From NCBI RefSeq assembly GCF_008326305.1, contig NZ_BIXY01000033.1, forward strand, positions 1-64,000: DNA of 64,000 nucleotides, written 5' to 3'. Each line of letters starts with the position of its first letter. The stretch's first letter is position 1. Positions 19,150 through 28,648 of the stretch are shown here, in pieces. The position numbers and the translations under genes are program-made. The notes beneath the pieces are model-generated. The model ran no database searches. It was not told where the DNA came from and saw nothing but the letters and a program-made list of their open reading frames with translations. The DNA is from Dictyobacter arantiisoli (GTDB lineage Bacteria > Chloroflexota > Ktedonobacteria > Ktedonobacterales > Ktedonobacteraceae).

Positions 19150-20007
19150 CTAGCCCTTGACGGCACCAGATGTCATACCGGCGGTGATGTAGCGCTGGAA
19201 GGCAACCAGGATAATCGCAGCCGGTATGGTCGCCATTGTCGCAACAGCCATCAGGCTATTCCACTCTGAATTGAACTGACCCAGATAGTTATAGATGCTC
19301 AGCGAAATCGGCTGAATATCATTGGTCGTCATTAAAGTTAGTCCATACATAAAATCGCCCCATGAGAACAGGAAGGCGAACAGTCCAGCCGTCACGACGC
19401 CTGGAACCGCGATTGGCAGCATAATGCGCAGGAACGCGCCCCATTCGCCGCAACCATCCACCATCGACGCCTCAACCAGTTCATAGGGAAGCGACTGCAA
19501 AAAGGCGCTCAAGATCATGACGTCAAATGGAACGGCATAGGTGGTATCCGCCAGGATCAGGCCAATATTGTTATTCAGCAAGCCGAGATTATTGAAAATC
19601 AGGAACATCGGCGTAGCCAGCGTGACTGATGGGATCATCTGCGTCAAGAGCATACAAAAAATCAGTACCGGCGCCCAGCGAAAATGAAAATGCGCAATCG
19701 CATAGGCCGCTGGTGTCGCGATTACCAGTGAAATGACCACCGTGCCCAGCGCGATAATCAGACTGGTCACCAGATGGGGAAACTGCGCCGAAAAGGTCGC
19801 AGCATAGCCCTGAAACGTAATCTGCGTCGGGATGATGGTCGCGGGAATACTGAAGATCTCATTGTTGGTCTTCAGCGAATTCGCTACCATCCAATAGACC
19901 GGGAAAAGCATAATGATGGTGAAGAGCACACCAAAGATGGTCGTGATCACTCTGCTGACCATCTGACCGCCCTCGCGCCTGCGCCTTGTCAGTAATTGAG
20001 CCTGCAT
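19150..20007 (-). CDS. Carbohydrate ABC transporter permease (MalG/ThuG type)
   Basis: 285 residues with six predicted membrane segments, the first at about 18-38. The cytoplasmic EAA loop reads EASMVDGCGEWGAFLRIMLP, the coupling site for the ATPase subunit. CAAGGAG precedes the ATG. It lies 35 bp downstream of its partner permease gene and forms the inner-membrane channel with it. There is no ATP-binding subunit gene in this locus, so the transporter probably uses a shared MsmK/UgpC-type ATPase encoded elsewhere. Confidence 0.93.
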   Translation of the reverse strand: MQAQLLTRRRREGGQMVSRVITTIFGVLFTIIMLFPVYWMVANSLKTNNEIFSIPATIIPTQITFQGYAATFSAQFPHLVTSLIIALGTVVISLVIATPAAYAIAHFHFRWAPVLIFCMLLTQMIPSVTLATPMFLIFNNLGLLNNNIGLILADTTYAVPFDVMILSAFLQSLPYELVEASMVDGCGEWGAFLRIMLPIAVPGVVTAGLFAFLFSWGDFMYGLTLMTTNDIQPISLSIYNYLGQFNSEWNSLMAVATMATIPAAIILVAFQRYITAGMTSGAVKG

Positions 20008-20042
20008 TGGAAACTCCTTGTGCTGAAATGCTAGCCTGGTTG

Positions 20043-20999
20043 CTAGTCCACACTCTTATTGAAGCGAATGTAGAAGACGGCCACAATTAACGCCACAATC
20101 AGGATCATGTTGCCCAGAGCGGCCCCATTACCAAACAATTGCTGGCTGAAGGAAAGGTTATAGGACCAGGTGGCAAAGATTTGTGTCGAGTTGGCCGGTC
20201 CACCCTTCGTCATCACATAAATCAGATCAAAGACTTTCAATGTATAGATCAGGCCCAGCATCAACACGACCGCAACCACTGGTCGCAACAACGGCAGGGT
20301 CACATAGAAGAACTGCTGCCACTTGCCCGCGCCATCCATCGAAGACGCCTCATAAAACTCGGGCGAGATGTTCGTCAAACCGCTATAGAGCAGGACCATA
20401 TTAAAAGGAATGCCGATCCAGATGTTGGTGATGATAATCGCAAACAGTGCCCAACTCGGCGACGTCAGCCAGGCAAAGTGAGCAGGCAGAATATGCAAGG
20501 CAGTCAGCACCTGATCAATAACGCCGTTAGTACCATCAAAGAGCCAGGTCCAGATGGTGCCTGAAACCACGATTGGCAATAGCCAGGGCAGCAACATCAA
20601 AGAGCGCAAGAAGCTACTGAGCGGAAACTTTTTGGTGAAAAAGACAGCTAGCGCCAGGCCAATCACAAACTGAGGCACAATCGAGCCGACAGTAAAGAGC
20701 AGGGTATGCAAAGCAGACTGCTGAAATACCGAGTCCTGAAGCACATCAGTGTAGTTTTGCAGGCCAATAAATGGGGCATTACCAGTAAAAAGTGCACTCA
20801 GATCATATTTTTCAAGGCTCACACTGATGCTATAGTACAAAGGATATCCAAAAAAGAGCACCAGATAAAGCATGACTGGAAGCACAAATAAGAAACGAAT
20901 CCAGAAGATGCGACTTTTCTGTCGTCTTGCGCGCGGATGTAAGCTTGCTTTTACCACCTGCTTCGCTGGTGCTGACATCTCCTGTGCATGCGTCGTCAC
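20043..20999 (-). CDS. Carbohydrate ABC transporter permease (MalF/ThuF type)
   Basis: 318 residues from the GTG at 20999, which has GGGAG 8 nt upstream. A longer reading to 21071 overlaps an inter-gene hairpin and lacks a ribosome binding site. A cytoplasmic basic tail (PRARRQKSRIFWIR) precedes the first membrane helix. The EAA loop reads EASSMDGAGKWQQFFYVTLP. It is the partner of the permease at 19150 and lies 155 bp downstream of the solute-binding protein gene. Confidence 0.92.
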   Translation of the reverse strand: MTTHAQEMSAPAKQVVKASLHPRARRQKSRIFWIRFLFVLPVMLYLVLFFGYPLYYSISVSLEKYDLSALFTGNAPFIGLQNYTDVLQDSVFQQSALHTLLFTVGSIVPQFVIGLALAVFFTKKFPLSSFLRSLMLLPWLLPIVVSGTIWTWLFDGTNGVIDQVLTALHILPAHFAWLTSPSWALFAIIITNIWIGIPFNMVLLYSGLTNISPEFYEASSMDGAGKWQQFFYVTLPLLRPVVAVVLMLGLIYTLKVFDLIYVMTKGGPANSTQIFATWSYNLSFSQQLFGNGAALGNMILIVALIVAVFYIRFNKSVD

Positions 21000-21073
21000 A
21001 ATAGTATCTCCCTGACTAAGCAAGAGTAAGGATACTGGTTCTGGGCCAGTCCTCACTCCTGCTACAACCATCC

Positions 21074-21113
21074 GCCGACTGCAACGACAGAAGAATCTGT
21101 AGCTTCAGTCGGC
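21074..21113 (-). promoter_or_regulatory. Hairpin between binding-protein and permease genes
   Basis: GCCGACTG (21074-21081) pairs perfectly with CAGTCGGC (21106-21113), with an inner ACAG/CTGT pair. A structure at this place in sugar ABC operons commonly stabilises the upstream message, or partly terminates, so that more binding protein than permease is made (known from malE-malF). That role here is an inference from position. Confidence 0.6.
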
Positions 21114-21154
21114 AACGCTCGCAAGAGTAAGAAACTTCCTGGCAAGGGGGTTCA

Positions 21155-22477
21155 TTACTTCTTGAGAGTCGCATCAATTTTAGTTTGAGCAGCATCTAAC
21201 GCGGCTTGTGGAGATTGACTACCTGTCAACGCCGATTGCTCAGCGGTCCATAGCGCCTGTGAAATGGTGGGATATTTGGCTCCAACCTCAGCAGTACGAG
21301 CATGGGCAGTATTCAATTCATTGGTAAAGACTGCCAGTTCTGGATGGCTCTGAAGCATGGTTACGCCCTCACTCTTCAGCGGAGGCACATAGCCGTTGAT
21401 CTCGTCAAAGGCGAGGATCTGAGTCGGCTGTTCTAACCAGTTCAGGAGATCCCAGGCCGCTTTCTGCTTGGCTGGATCACCCACAGGAATTACCCAGTCC
21501 TCACCACCCAATGGGGAAACCGACTTCCCACCAACAGCGGAAGCAGGGATCGACACGACACCATAATCAATGCCCTTGCCCTTCAGCAAGCTGATATTCC
21601 AGGGTCCATTGACCATCATTGCGGCGTGACCTTCCTGGAATTGTGTCAGTACATCGGCTTGCCCCCAGTTCAGGGAGGATTTTGAGAGTGAGCCATCTTT
21701 TACCAGATTGCTGACATATTGCAGGGCAGCAACGCCATTCGTATTGTTGACGTGCGTAATGTCGCCACCATTTGACCAGAAGAAAGGCTCAAACTGCCAT
21801 GATCCCTCTTCAGTCGCCGGAGCAGCCATCGCCAGACCATAGACATCGCCTTTAGTCAGCTTTTTAGCGGAGGAACTCAGTTCAGACCAGGTGGTGGGAG
21901 GCTTCAGACCAGCATCAGTAAACATCTTCTTATTATAATAGAGGGCCAGATCATTATTACCAACGGAATATCCATAGGTTTTGTTGTTATAGGTCATGGT
22001 TGACAATGAACCAGCATAGAAATCGGAAGTACTGATACCGCTGCTCTTCAAATAATCGTCCAGCGGAGCCAGGATACCAGTGGCCGCAAAGCTCGCCATA
22101 TCAGGATTATCGATGGAGATCAGGCTGGGCAACGTATGTGAGGCCGCTTCCTGATCAATCTTCGAGTTCAAAGAACCCACTGGAACCGGATCACGCTTGA
22201 TGGTGATGTTAGGATGCAACTTTTCATATTGACTGAAAAGAGTGTTGATCTCAGTATTAGAAGGTTCGGTCGGCCAGTGATCAAGTACGGTGATGACGGT
22301 CTTACCATCCGAGGTTGTGGTTGAACCAGTTGACGAACCACCGCAGGCAGCCAGTACACCCAGCATCATAACCATCACACCACAGACCGAGAGGCTACGC
22401 AGTAAACGTGCATGGGATTTTCTGTGTGGAGCTACCTTGTGTTGCTTGCTGGAAACATCGTGAAACCGCAAGTTCAT
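21155..22477 (-). CDS. ABC transporter sugar-binding lipoprotein (extracellular solute-binding family 1)
   Basis: 440 residues. A long basic N-terminus is followed by a hydrophobic core and the lipobox LAACGG (Cys at about 45), so the mature protein is lipid-anchored outside the membrane. Typical motifs are DHWPTEPSNTEINTLFSQYEK, NDLALYYNKKMFTDAGLKPP, WSEL, FQEGHAAMMVNGPWN and PLGGEDWVIP. AGGGAGGA precedes the ATG. It captures an oligosaccharide and delivers it to the two permeases encoded downstream. The preceding LacI gene and operator suggest substrate-induced expression. Confidence 0.94.
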   Translation of the reverse strand: MNLRFHDVSSKQHKVAPHRKSHARLLRSLSVCGVMVMMLGVLAACGGSSTGSTTTSDGKTVITVLDHWPTEPSNTEINTLFSQYEKLHPNITIKRDPVPVGSLNSKIDQEAASHTLPSLISIDNPDMASFAATGILAPLDDYLKSSGISTSDFYAGSLSTMTYNNKTYGYSVGNNDLALYYNKKMFTDAGLKPPTTWSELSSSAKKLTKGDVYGLAMAAPATEEGSWQFEPFFWSNGGDITHVNNTNGVAALQYVSNLVKDGSLSKSSLNWGQADVLTQFQEGHAAMMVNGPWNISLLKGKGIDYGVVSIPASAVGGKSVSPLGGEDWVIPVGDPAKQKAAWDLLNWLEQPTQILAFDEINGYVPPLKSEGVTMLQSHPELAVFTNELNTAHARTAEVGAKYPTISQALWTAEQSALTGSQSPQAALDAAQTKIDATLKK

Positions 22478-22505
22478 AGTCTATCCTCCCTTGGATCGAG
22501 CACAT

Positions 22506-22534
22506 TTGATACAATAAAAAAGACCTTGTATCAA
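22506..22534 (-). promoter_or_regulatory. 9-bp inverted repeat in the leader of the ABC operon
   Basis: TTGATACAA (22506-22514) and TTGTATCAA (22526-22534) are perfect inverted repeats, 29 bp upstream of the binding-protein start. It could be a second operator or a leader-RNA hairpin; sequence alone does not decide. Confidence 0.45.
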
Positions 22535-22716
22535 CTTTTTTTATGCCTGCAAAGATATAGTCTTATTGAATAGAGTCTTATGAGCTCTTACGAGCCTATA
22601 CCGATGTATTGGATTGTCAGGTATATCCTCTATCTCCTGCGCATGGCCTGACAACCAGACATAAGTATGAGTTTACTTTATGAAATACTTCTATATCATC
22701 GCTCAGGATTCTTCGT

Positions 22717-22728
22717 CGAAGCGCTTCG
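22717..22728. promoter_or_regulatory. LacI-family operator (12-bp palindrome)
   Basis: The perfect palindrome CGAAGCGCTTCG contains the GAAGCGCTTC core with a central CG that is typical of LacI/GalR-type operators. It lies between the lacI-type stop (22785) and the ABC operon start (22477). It is the likely site through which the adjacent regulator represses the transporter genes. Confidence 0.65.
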
Positions 22729-22784
22729 CTAAAGTCTAGTATAGAACCTGAAGATAGAAGTGTCAAGAGGAGATGAGCCTGCTT

Positions 22785-23789
22785 TTACGCTCTGGGTCCT
22801 GAACTACGCCGAACAGTGAGAGGAGGCTTTAATAAAATTTGTGCTGCTTTTTCTTCTTCTTTCCCCTCAAGCTTTTGGATCAACATCTGTGCGCCTAAAC
22901 GCCCCATTTCATTAAAGGGGAATTCGATAGAGCTCAGGGCAGGTGTGGTCATCTCGGCCATACGTGGTGAAAAGATCGCCACCAGTGAGGTATCCTCTGG
23001 CACACGCAGTCCCTTATCGCTAATGGCACGTAGCACGCCACCGCTCGGCCACGGCGTGAGTAAGACAAAGGCGCTTAACTCGGGATCTTGTTCGAACAGG
23101 CGCATCACCGTCTCATAGCCCGCCTGCTCGCTTTCATCACAACAGCTATCCACGCCACTCAAGCCATGATGTTGAATAGCGCGATAAAAGGCCGTTCTGG
23201 CACGCACGACATAGCCAACTTCGCGCTTGAGCATGGCCTCCGATTGGTTGATCAGGCCAATGTGCGTATGACCGGAAGCACGGAGATAATCAATCGTGGT
23301 TTCGACGGCATTGTCAAAATCGAGATCCACAAAACTGAGGCCCTCATTATTTTCACATCGTCCAATCAAGGTAAATGGCAGGTTCTGTTCCCGCAACAGA
23401 TCGACGCGTGCGTCATGCAAGGCCACTTCCATCAAAATCACTCCATCAATAAAACCTTGATGGGTCATATTCATGACCTCTAGATTCTCGCTGGGAGATG
23501 TCCAGAGGAGAAGAGCATAGCCGTGGGTCGTAGCCATCTCGGCGATACTGGTCACGAACTCCTGCTGCCCGGAACTCAAGGTATACGATGGATAGAGTAA
23601 GGCAATGATTTTAGTGCGCTTGGTCACCAGCGCTCGAGCCAGGAAATTAGGCTGATACCCCAATTCTTCCATAGCCTGATACACTTTTTGTCTGGCCTCT
23701 TCCGAAATAGGTCGCTTGCCACTAAGCGTGTACGACACCGTACTTAAAGCTACGCCTGCTCGCCTGGCAATGTCTGACATTGTTGCCAT
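22785..23789 (-). CDS. LacI family transcriptional regulator
   Basis: 334 residues. The N-terminal helix-turn-helix reads MSDIARRAGVALSTVSYTLSG with the hinge helix YQPNFLARALVTKRT. A periplasmic-binding-protein-like sensor domain follows, with LYPSYTLSSGQQEFV, GFIDGVILMEVALHD, FVDLDFDNAVE and the C-terminal FPFNEMGRLGAQMLIQKLEG. AAGGGG lies upstream of the ATG. It is encoded directly before the sugar transporter on the same strand with an operator between them, so it most likely controls that operon in response to the imported sugar. Confidence 0.94.
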   Translation of the reverse strand: MATMSDIARRAGVALSTVSYTLSGKRPISEEARQKVYQAMEELGYQPNFLARALVTKRTKIIALLYPSYTLSSGQQEFVTSIAEMATTHGYALLLWTSPSENLEVMNMTHQGFIDGVILMEVALHDARVDLLREQNLPFTLIGRCENNEGLSFVDLDFDNAVETTIDYLRASGHTHIGLINQSEAMLKREVGYVVRARTAFYRAIQHHGLSGVDSCCDESEQAGYETVMRLFEQDPELSAFVLLTPWPSGGVLRAISDKGLRVPEDTSLVAIFSPRMAEMTTPALSSIEFPFNEMGRLGAQMLIQKLEGKEEEKAAQILLKPPLTVRRSSGPRA

Positions 23790-23912
23790 AAATCTGCACC
23801 CCTTAGCTCCTGATACTGTATCTATGAAGCTTCCATATAGGTTTATTTACCAAAAAGGCATGGCTCACTGGCAGTCCATCACTGGACACCCTGAACCACC
23901 TTGTTCAAAAGA

Positions 23913-24059
23913 GTGTTTGTTTCCCATGCCCTCCATGATCTCTGTACATGCGTTTTCGCACCTGCGGTGCTCAAACAGATTTTTAGTATGTGGCGCAGGC
24001 GCGTCGGCGCCTGCCAGCAGGTGAGCAGCAAGATCCCGCTGGGAGTGGAAAACAAACAC
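23913..24059 (+). repeat. Multi-hairpin repeat, copy 2a (inner hairpin deleted)
   Basis: The ends GTGTTTGTTTCCC and GGAAAACAAACAC pair with one mismatch (type B ends). The conserved GCACC-TGC-GGTGC hairpin, the GC-rich palindrome (GGCGCAGGCGCG...GCGCCTGCC) and the GAGCAGCAAGATCCCGCTGG block are kept. The long central inverted repeat is reduced to TTTTTAGTATGTG. An 11-nt linker (TTAGTTAGACA) leads directly to copy 2b. Confidence 0.88.
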
Positions 24060-24070
24060 TTAGTTAGACA

Positions 24071-24264
24071 GTGTTTGATTCCCATGGTCTTCGCCATCCT
24101 GGCGCATGAGTTTTCGCACCAATGGTGCTCAAACAGATTTTTATTATGTGATGTAGAAAAGGTTCGAAGAACCTTTTCTACATCACATAATAAAAAGGGC
24201 GCAGGCGCGCAGGCGCCTGCCAGCAGGTGAGCAGCAAGATCCCGATGGTGATGGGAAACAAACG
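24071..24264 (+). repeat. Multi-hairpin repeat, copy 2b (full length)
   Basis: A 194-bp full copy with ends GTGTTTGATTCCC and GGGAAACAAACGC. The central hairpin at 24138-24165 / 24169-24196 is a perfect 28-bp inverted repeat with a GAA loop. Compared with copy 1 the stem differs at several positions, but each change is matched on the other arm. The small hairpin reads GCACC-AAT-GGTGC here. It lies in the divergent gap between the LacI gene and the operon starting at 24519. Confidence 0.9.
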
Positions 24265-24518
24265 CTTTGTTAGTAGTTGTTGAAAACGGGTCACTATGGA
24301 GAAGAGGATAATTCTATCATACACTGTTTTGGAACAGATAGCTAGAGCTAACTGGAGCCAGGGGACGGCAAAAACTACCGTTCAAGCCAGTTCATCCCTC
24401 TCGAAGTAAGCAAGCCAGATTAAAAATCTCCTCCTTAATTACTTGACTTCTTCTACGTCTACCGTTACGCTTTATGCGAGCATCCACTTATCTCAATGGA
24501 CATAAAGGGGTAGACATT

Positions 24519-25754
24519 GTGAAGACAGCCATCACGCCTTCCTCTACGGAGAACACAGCACCTGATGCTGATAGATACTACTATTACAAGCAGGTCTTTG
24601 CAGGACGGACCTTGCCGTTTGCTTATCTGGATCTGGATTTATTGGAACAGAATATCCAATCGATTATAGCCAGGGCAGGCGGCAAGCGGTTACGGCTGGC
24701 CTCGAAATCCTTACGCAGCGTCGCAGTGATCAAACGCATCCTGGCGGCAAATGATATTTTCCAGGGCATTATGTGTTTTACCGTGCGCGAAGCGATCTAC
24801 CTGGCTTCTCAGGGATTAGATGATCTCTTGATCGGCTATCCAAGCTGGCATGCACAGGATATTGCAGCGGTCGCACAGGCTATTCAGGGAGGTGCACAGA
24901 TCACGCTGATGATCGATAGCGTGGCACATGTTCAACAGATTGAAGCGATAGCCAGTCAACATGCTGTGAGTATCCCCGTCTGTATCGATCTGGATATGGC
25001 GCTTTCGCTGCCGGGCCTGCACTTCGGGGTATGGCGCAGTGCTCTCCTGACTCCCGCACAGGTACGACCGGTTCTGGAGAGTATCCAGGCCGCGTCCCAT
25101 GTGACGCTGGATGGCATTATGGGCTATGAGGCGCAGATTGCGGGCGTGGGCGATCAGTATCCTAAAGGACAAGCGAAAAATCAACTCGTGCGCCTCCTCA
25201 AGCAGCGTTCATTGCGCGAGGTAGCCCGGCGGCGAGCCGACATTATGGCTTTCATTCAGGACTACCACTTACCGCTGCGCTTTGTCAACGGAGGCGGCAC
25301 TGGCAGCTTGCATACCACCCGCGCCGAGGCTGGTGTAACCGAAATTACCGTTGGATCGGGCTTCTATGCACCGGCCCTCTTCGATAATTATCGAGATTTT
25401 CACTATCAACCAGCCGCTGGCTTTGCGATTGAGATCGTCCGTCAGCCACAGAAGCATATCTACACCGGCCTCGGTGGCGGCTATAGCGCCTCTGGTCCCG
25501 CCGGGAGTGATCGTTTACCAAAACCCTATCTCCCCCAGGGAGCCCGTTTCGTCCCTCTCGAAGGTCCAGGAGAGGTACAGACGCCGATTATCTATACCGG
25601 TGAAACCGTGCTGGCCCTGGGAGATCCCATCTTTTTGCGCCACAGCAAAGCAGGTGAGCTATGCGAACGCTTTACCCACCTCCTCCTTGTGAAACAGGGC
25701 GCTATCGTCGAGGAAGTCACTACCTACCGGGGCGATGGATACTGTTTCCTCTAG
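24519..25754 (+). CDS. PLP-dependent amino acid deaminase/aldolase (alanine racemase N-terminal fold, DSD1-like)
   Basis: 411 residues from the GTG at 24519, which has AAAGGGG upstream; an ATG at 24474 has no ribosome binding site. The N-terminal half is an alanine-racemase-type TIM barrel: LPFAYLDLDLLEQNI, then RLASKSLRSV, whose Lys (about residue 62) should bind PLP, then GNxNG-like elements such as FVNGGGTGSL. Relatives act on D-threonine or D-serine-like hydroxy amino acids. It starts a three-gene operon with an alditol/aldonolactone oxidase (21 bp downstream) and an amino-acid permease. The substrate is not identifiable. Confidence 0.85.
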   Translation: MKTAITPSSTENTAPDADRYYYYKQVFAGRTLPFAYLDLDLLEQNIQSIIARAGGKRLRLASKSLRSVAVIKRILAANDIFQGIMCFTVREAIYLASQGLDDLLIGYPSWHAQDIAAVAQAIQGGAQITLMIDSVAHVQQIEAIASQHAVSIPVCIDLDMALSLPGLHFGVWRSALLTPAQVRPVLESIQAASHVTLDGIMGYEAQIAGVGDQYPKGQAKNQLVRLLKQRSLREVARRRADIMAFIQDYHLPLRFVNGGGTGSLHTTRAEAGVTEITVGSGFYAPALFDNYRDFHYQPAAGFAIEIVRQPQKHIYTGLGGGYSASGPAGSDRLPKPYLPQGARFVPLEGPGEVQTPIIYTGETVLALGDPIFLRHSKAGELCERFTHLLLVKQGAIVEEVTTYRGDGYCFL

Positions 25755-25775
25755 CTAAAATGAAAGGACATCAGG

Positions 25776-27143
25776 ATGGCAACACGACAGCCACCGCGCT
25801 GGCACAACTGGTCTGGTTCTGTGCAGGCCCATCCCCGACAAATCGAGAAACCCGGCAGTATCGCGGCCCTGAAAGAACTGGTGGGTACATGCGGACGCAC
25901 AGGACGACACATACGCGTGGTAGGATCGGGACATTCCTTCACCCCGCTGGTCCATACCGATGACGTACTCATCTCGCTTGACAATCTACAAGGCGTAGAG
26001 AGCATGGATGAAGTAGCGGGAACCGTGACCGTCCTGGCAGGAACCAAACTTAAATATTTAGGAGAGACGCTGCTGGCACGCGGCCTGGCCCAGGAAAATC
26101 TTGGCGATGTTGATGCCCAGAGCATCGCCGGGGCCATCAGCACGGGCACCCATGGCACGGGCATCAACTTTGGCAATCTGGCAACGCAGGTCGAGGCCCT
26201 GACGCTGGTCACCGCCGACGGTGAACTCCTTGAATGCTCAGCCTCACAACATCCCGATATATTTAAGGCCGCCCAGATTTCGTTGGGCACGCTGGGCGTC
26301 ATTGCCAGGGTCAAATTACGCGTCATCTCGGCCCAACTCCTGCACTTCAAGAGCCGACGTGAAACACTCGCCAACTGCCTCGCTCATCTCGAAGACTATA
26401 AGAATAACAATGACCATTTTGAGTTCTACTGGTTACCCTATACACCGTGGGTCCAGACGAAATTTCTCAATGAAACCACAGTCACAGTATCGAAAGGAAA
26501 TCTTTGGAGCAGTTTTAATCAAATTGTACTGGAAAATGGACTCTTCTGGCTCCTATCAGAGATCAGTCGACTCTTGCCTGCTTCGGCCAGGACCATTAGC
26601 AGACTTTCAGCACAGGGCATCGCAACGACGAGTGAGGTGAACTATAGCCATCGCTTATATGCGACGCTGCGTGTGGTGCGCTTTCAGGAGATGGAATATA
26701 ATATTCCAGCCGAACACTTTACCAGTGTACTGCAAGAAATCCGTGCATGTATCGATAAGCATCAATTCGCCGTGCACTTCCCGATTGAGTGCCGCTTTGC
26801 ACGCGCCGACGACATCTGGCTTAGTTCCGCCTATCAGCGTACTTCAGCCTATATCGCCATCCATATGTACAAAGGCATGCCCTATCAGGAATATTTTCAA
26901 AGCATCGAAGCCATTTTTAAGCGCTATCAGGGCAGACCGCATTGGGGCAAACTACATACCAGGGATGCCGCCAGTCTGGCCCAGCTCTATCCCCGCTGGC
27001 AGGATTTCCGCCGCATTCGCGCAACCCTCGATCCACAGGGAATTTTCCTCAATGACTATCTATGCCGCTTGCTGGATGTGCCTGACACATCATCCGGGCG
27101 TGGTCAGCAGGATACAGAAGCAGCCCGCGAATCATCCTTTTGA
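25776..27143 (+). CDS. FAD-linked D-arabinono-1,4-lactone oxidase / alditol oxidase family
   Basis: 455 residues of the VAO flavoprotein fold. The PP-loop VVGSGHSFTPL carries His53, the expected covalent attachment site for FAD in alditol oxidases. SIAGAISTGTHGTG binds the pyrophosphate, and the C-terminal ALO domain ends with an RRIRATLDPQGIFLNDYL-like segment. It oxidises a polyol or aldonolactone with oxygen, giving hydrogen peroxide, in the cytoplasm. AAAGGA lies upstream of the ATG. It sits between the PLP enzyme and the permease in one operon. I recall similar neighbouring pairs in actinobacteria, but the joint pathway is not established here. Confidence 0.9.
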   Translation: MATRQPPRWHNWSGSVQAHPRQIEKPGSIAALKELVGTCGRTGRHIRVVGSGHSFTPLVHTDDVLISLDNLQGVESMDEVAGTVTVLAGTKLKYLGETLLARGLAQENLGDVDAQSIAGAISTGTHGTGINFGNLATQVEALTLVTADGELLECSASQHPDIFKAAQISLGTLGVIARVKLRVISAQLLHFKSRRETLANCLAHLEDYKNNNDHFEFYWLPYTPWVQTKFLNETTVTVSKGNLWSSFNQIVLENGLFWLLSEISRLLPASARTISRLSAQGIATTSEVNYSHRLYATLRVVRFQEMEYNIPAEHFTSVLQEIRACIDKHQFAVHFPIECRFARADDIWLSSAYQRTSAYIAIHMYKGMPYQEYFQSIEAIFKRYQGRPHWGKLHTRDAASLAQLYPRWQDFRRIRATLDPQGIFLNDYLCRLLDVPDTSSGRGQQDTEAARESSF

Positions 27144-27218
27144 AAGCATGGGGTCATCATACGTACAACATGACGTCTTTACAGAAAACAGTAGAGAGTC
27201 CAAGCAAGGAGAGCATAT

Positions 27219-28619
27219 ATGAGCGATGCACCCTCGCCCGTGCCCGGGATTGCCGCTGATCCGGCCTTGAGGAAGGGAAGTCTCGGCCTGCGCCATGCTA
27301 TTGTGATTTCGGTTGCGGTCATGTCACCTGCCGCCTCTATTTTCTTTAATACCATTCCGCAGGCGGGTGTGGTCGGTGGAGCCCTCCCACTCTGCTACGT
27401 GATTGGCTTTATTGTGGCACTTCTGGTCGCCAATCAGTATAGCGAATTAGCCCGTGAACTGCCTTCCAGCGGCTCGGCCTATACCTTTGTCCAGCAGGGA
27501 CTCAATCCTTACTGGGGCTTTCTGACTGGCTGGATTGGCTTGATTGGCGTCGCCCTGGGAGGGCCCTATACCTTTGTCCTGATGAGCGCAAATTTGCAGG
27601 CGCTTGTGCTGCGCTGGTTTGGCATCAACATCCATTGGACGATCTGGTTTGTCATCGCCGTCGGCATTGTCTTCGCCATCTGTTACATCGGCATACGTCA
27701 ATCATTAACCATTGATCTCACGCTGCTCTGCTTCGAGATGGGGATCTGTGTCCTCCTGGCCCTGCTCATCCTCTCGCATGTAGGAGCGCAGAGACAACTC
27801 AGCCTGATCCCCTTCACGACTGGTCCTATCCCTGGCGGAGGTGATCTCACAATCGGCATCATTCTAGCTGTGCTGAGCTTTATCGGCTTTGAAACCGCTG
27901 CCACCCTGGGCGAAGAAACCAATCATCCCGGCCGCAATATTCCACGTGCCGTCTATGGCTCAATGCTCGTCGTCGGCGTCTTCTATATTTTAATGGCCTA
28001 TGTTGCCACGATGGGCTATGGTATACAGAACATGTCTACCGGTTATGCCAATGATGCGGCGCCCTTTGATACCATTAGCCGTCATCTTGGAGGCAATATC
28101 TTCGCCCTTTTGATCGATCTGGCCGGTATCTTCTCCTTCTTCGGAGCTGCCCTCGCCATCATCAATGGGGGAGCACGCATCATCTATAGTGTTGGACGTG
28201 ATGGCCTGCTACCGAGTTGGACCGCCCGTACCCATGCTATCAACCAGACACCTATCGGGGCGATCACTCTGCTTTGCGTCTTTGCTCTCATCTGTGGTAT
28301 CCCATTGGGACTGCTCATGACCCCGATTGAAGCCTTCGCCTTCCTCGGCACGCTCGACGCCCTCTTCATCCTCTTGATCTATCTTCTCGTCAACATCGCC
28401 TGCATACGCTTCTTCCAGCGTCAACGGCGCTCGCAATTCAACCTCATCAAGCACGGCGTCATCCCTGTCATCAGTACCATCTTGATGACCGCCATCTTTA
28501 TTGCGGCCTATCTAGAGCCAGGAGCCACGCCACTCAACCTTATACCCTACATCGTCACCGGCTGGATCGCCATCGGGCTCGTCGTCTTACTCATCATCAG
28601 GAGGAAAATCGTCGCCTGA
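27219..28619 (+). CDS. APC family amino acid permease
   Basis: 466 residues with about 12 membrane segments. Features of the amino acid-polyamine-organocation family are the first-helix region ISVAVMSPAASIFFNT, the ELARELPSSGSAYTFVQ stretch and the SFIGFETAATLGEETNHPGRNIPRA block of helix 6. AAGGAGAG precedes the ATG. It is the last gene of the operon, 75 bp after the oxidase gene, and probably imports the amino acid or amine used by the PLP enzyme, which is an inference. Confidence 0.92.
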   Translation: MSDAPSPVPGIAADPALRKGSLGLRHAIVISVAVMSPAASIFFNTIPQAGVVGGALPLCYVIGFIVALLVANQYSELARELPSSGSAYTFVQQGLNPYWGFLTGWIGLIGVALGGPYTFVLMSANLQALVLRWFGINIHWTIWFVIAVGIVFAICYIGIRQSLTIDLTLLCFEMGICVLLALLILSHVGAQRQLSLIPFTTGPIPGGGDLTIGIILAVLSFIGFETAATLGEETNHPGRNIPRAVYGSMLVVGVFYILMAYVATMGYGIQNMSTGYANDAAPFDTISRHLGGNIFALLIDLAGIFSFFGAALAIINGGARIIYSVGRDGLLPSWTARTHAINQTPIGAITLLCVFALICGIPLGLLMTPIEAFAFLGTLDALFILLIYLLVNIACIRFFQRQRRSQFNLIKHGVIPVISTILMTAIFIAAYLEPGATPLNLIPYIVTGWIAIGLVVLLIIRRKIVA

Positions 28620-28648
28620 CCTCATAACAACCAATCTTACGGACAATA

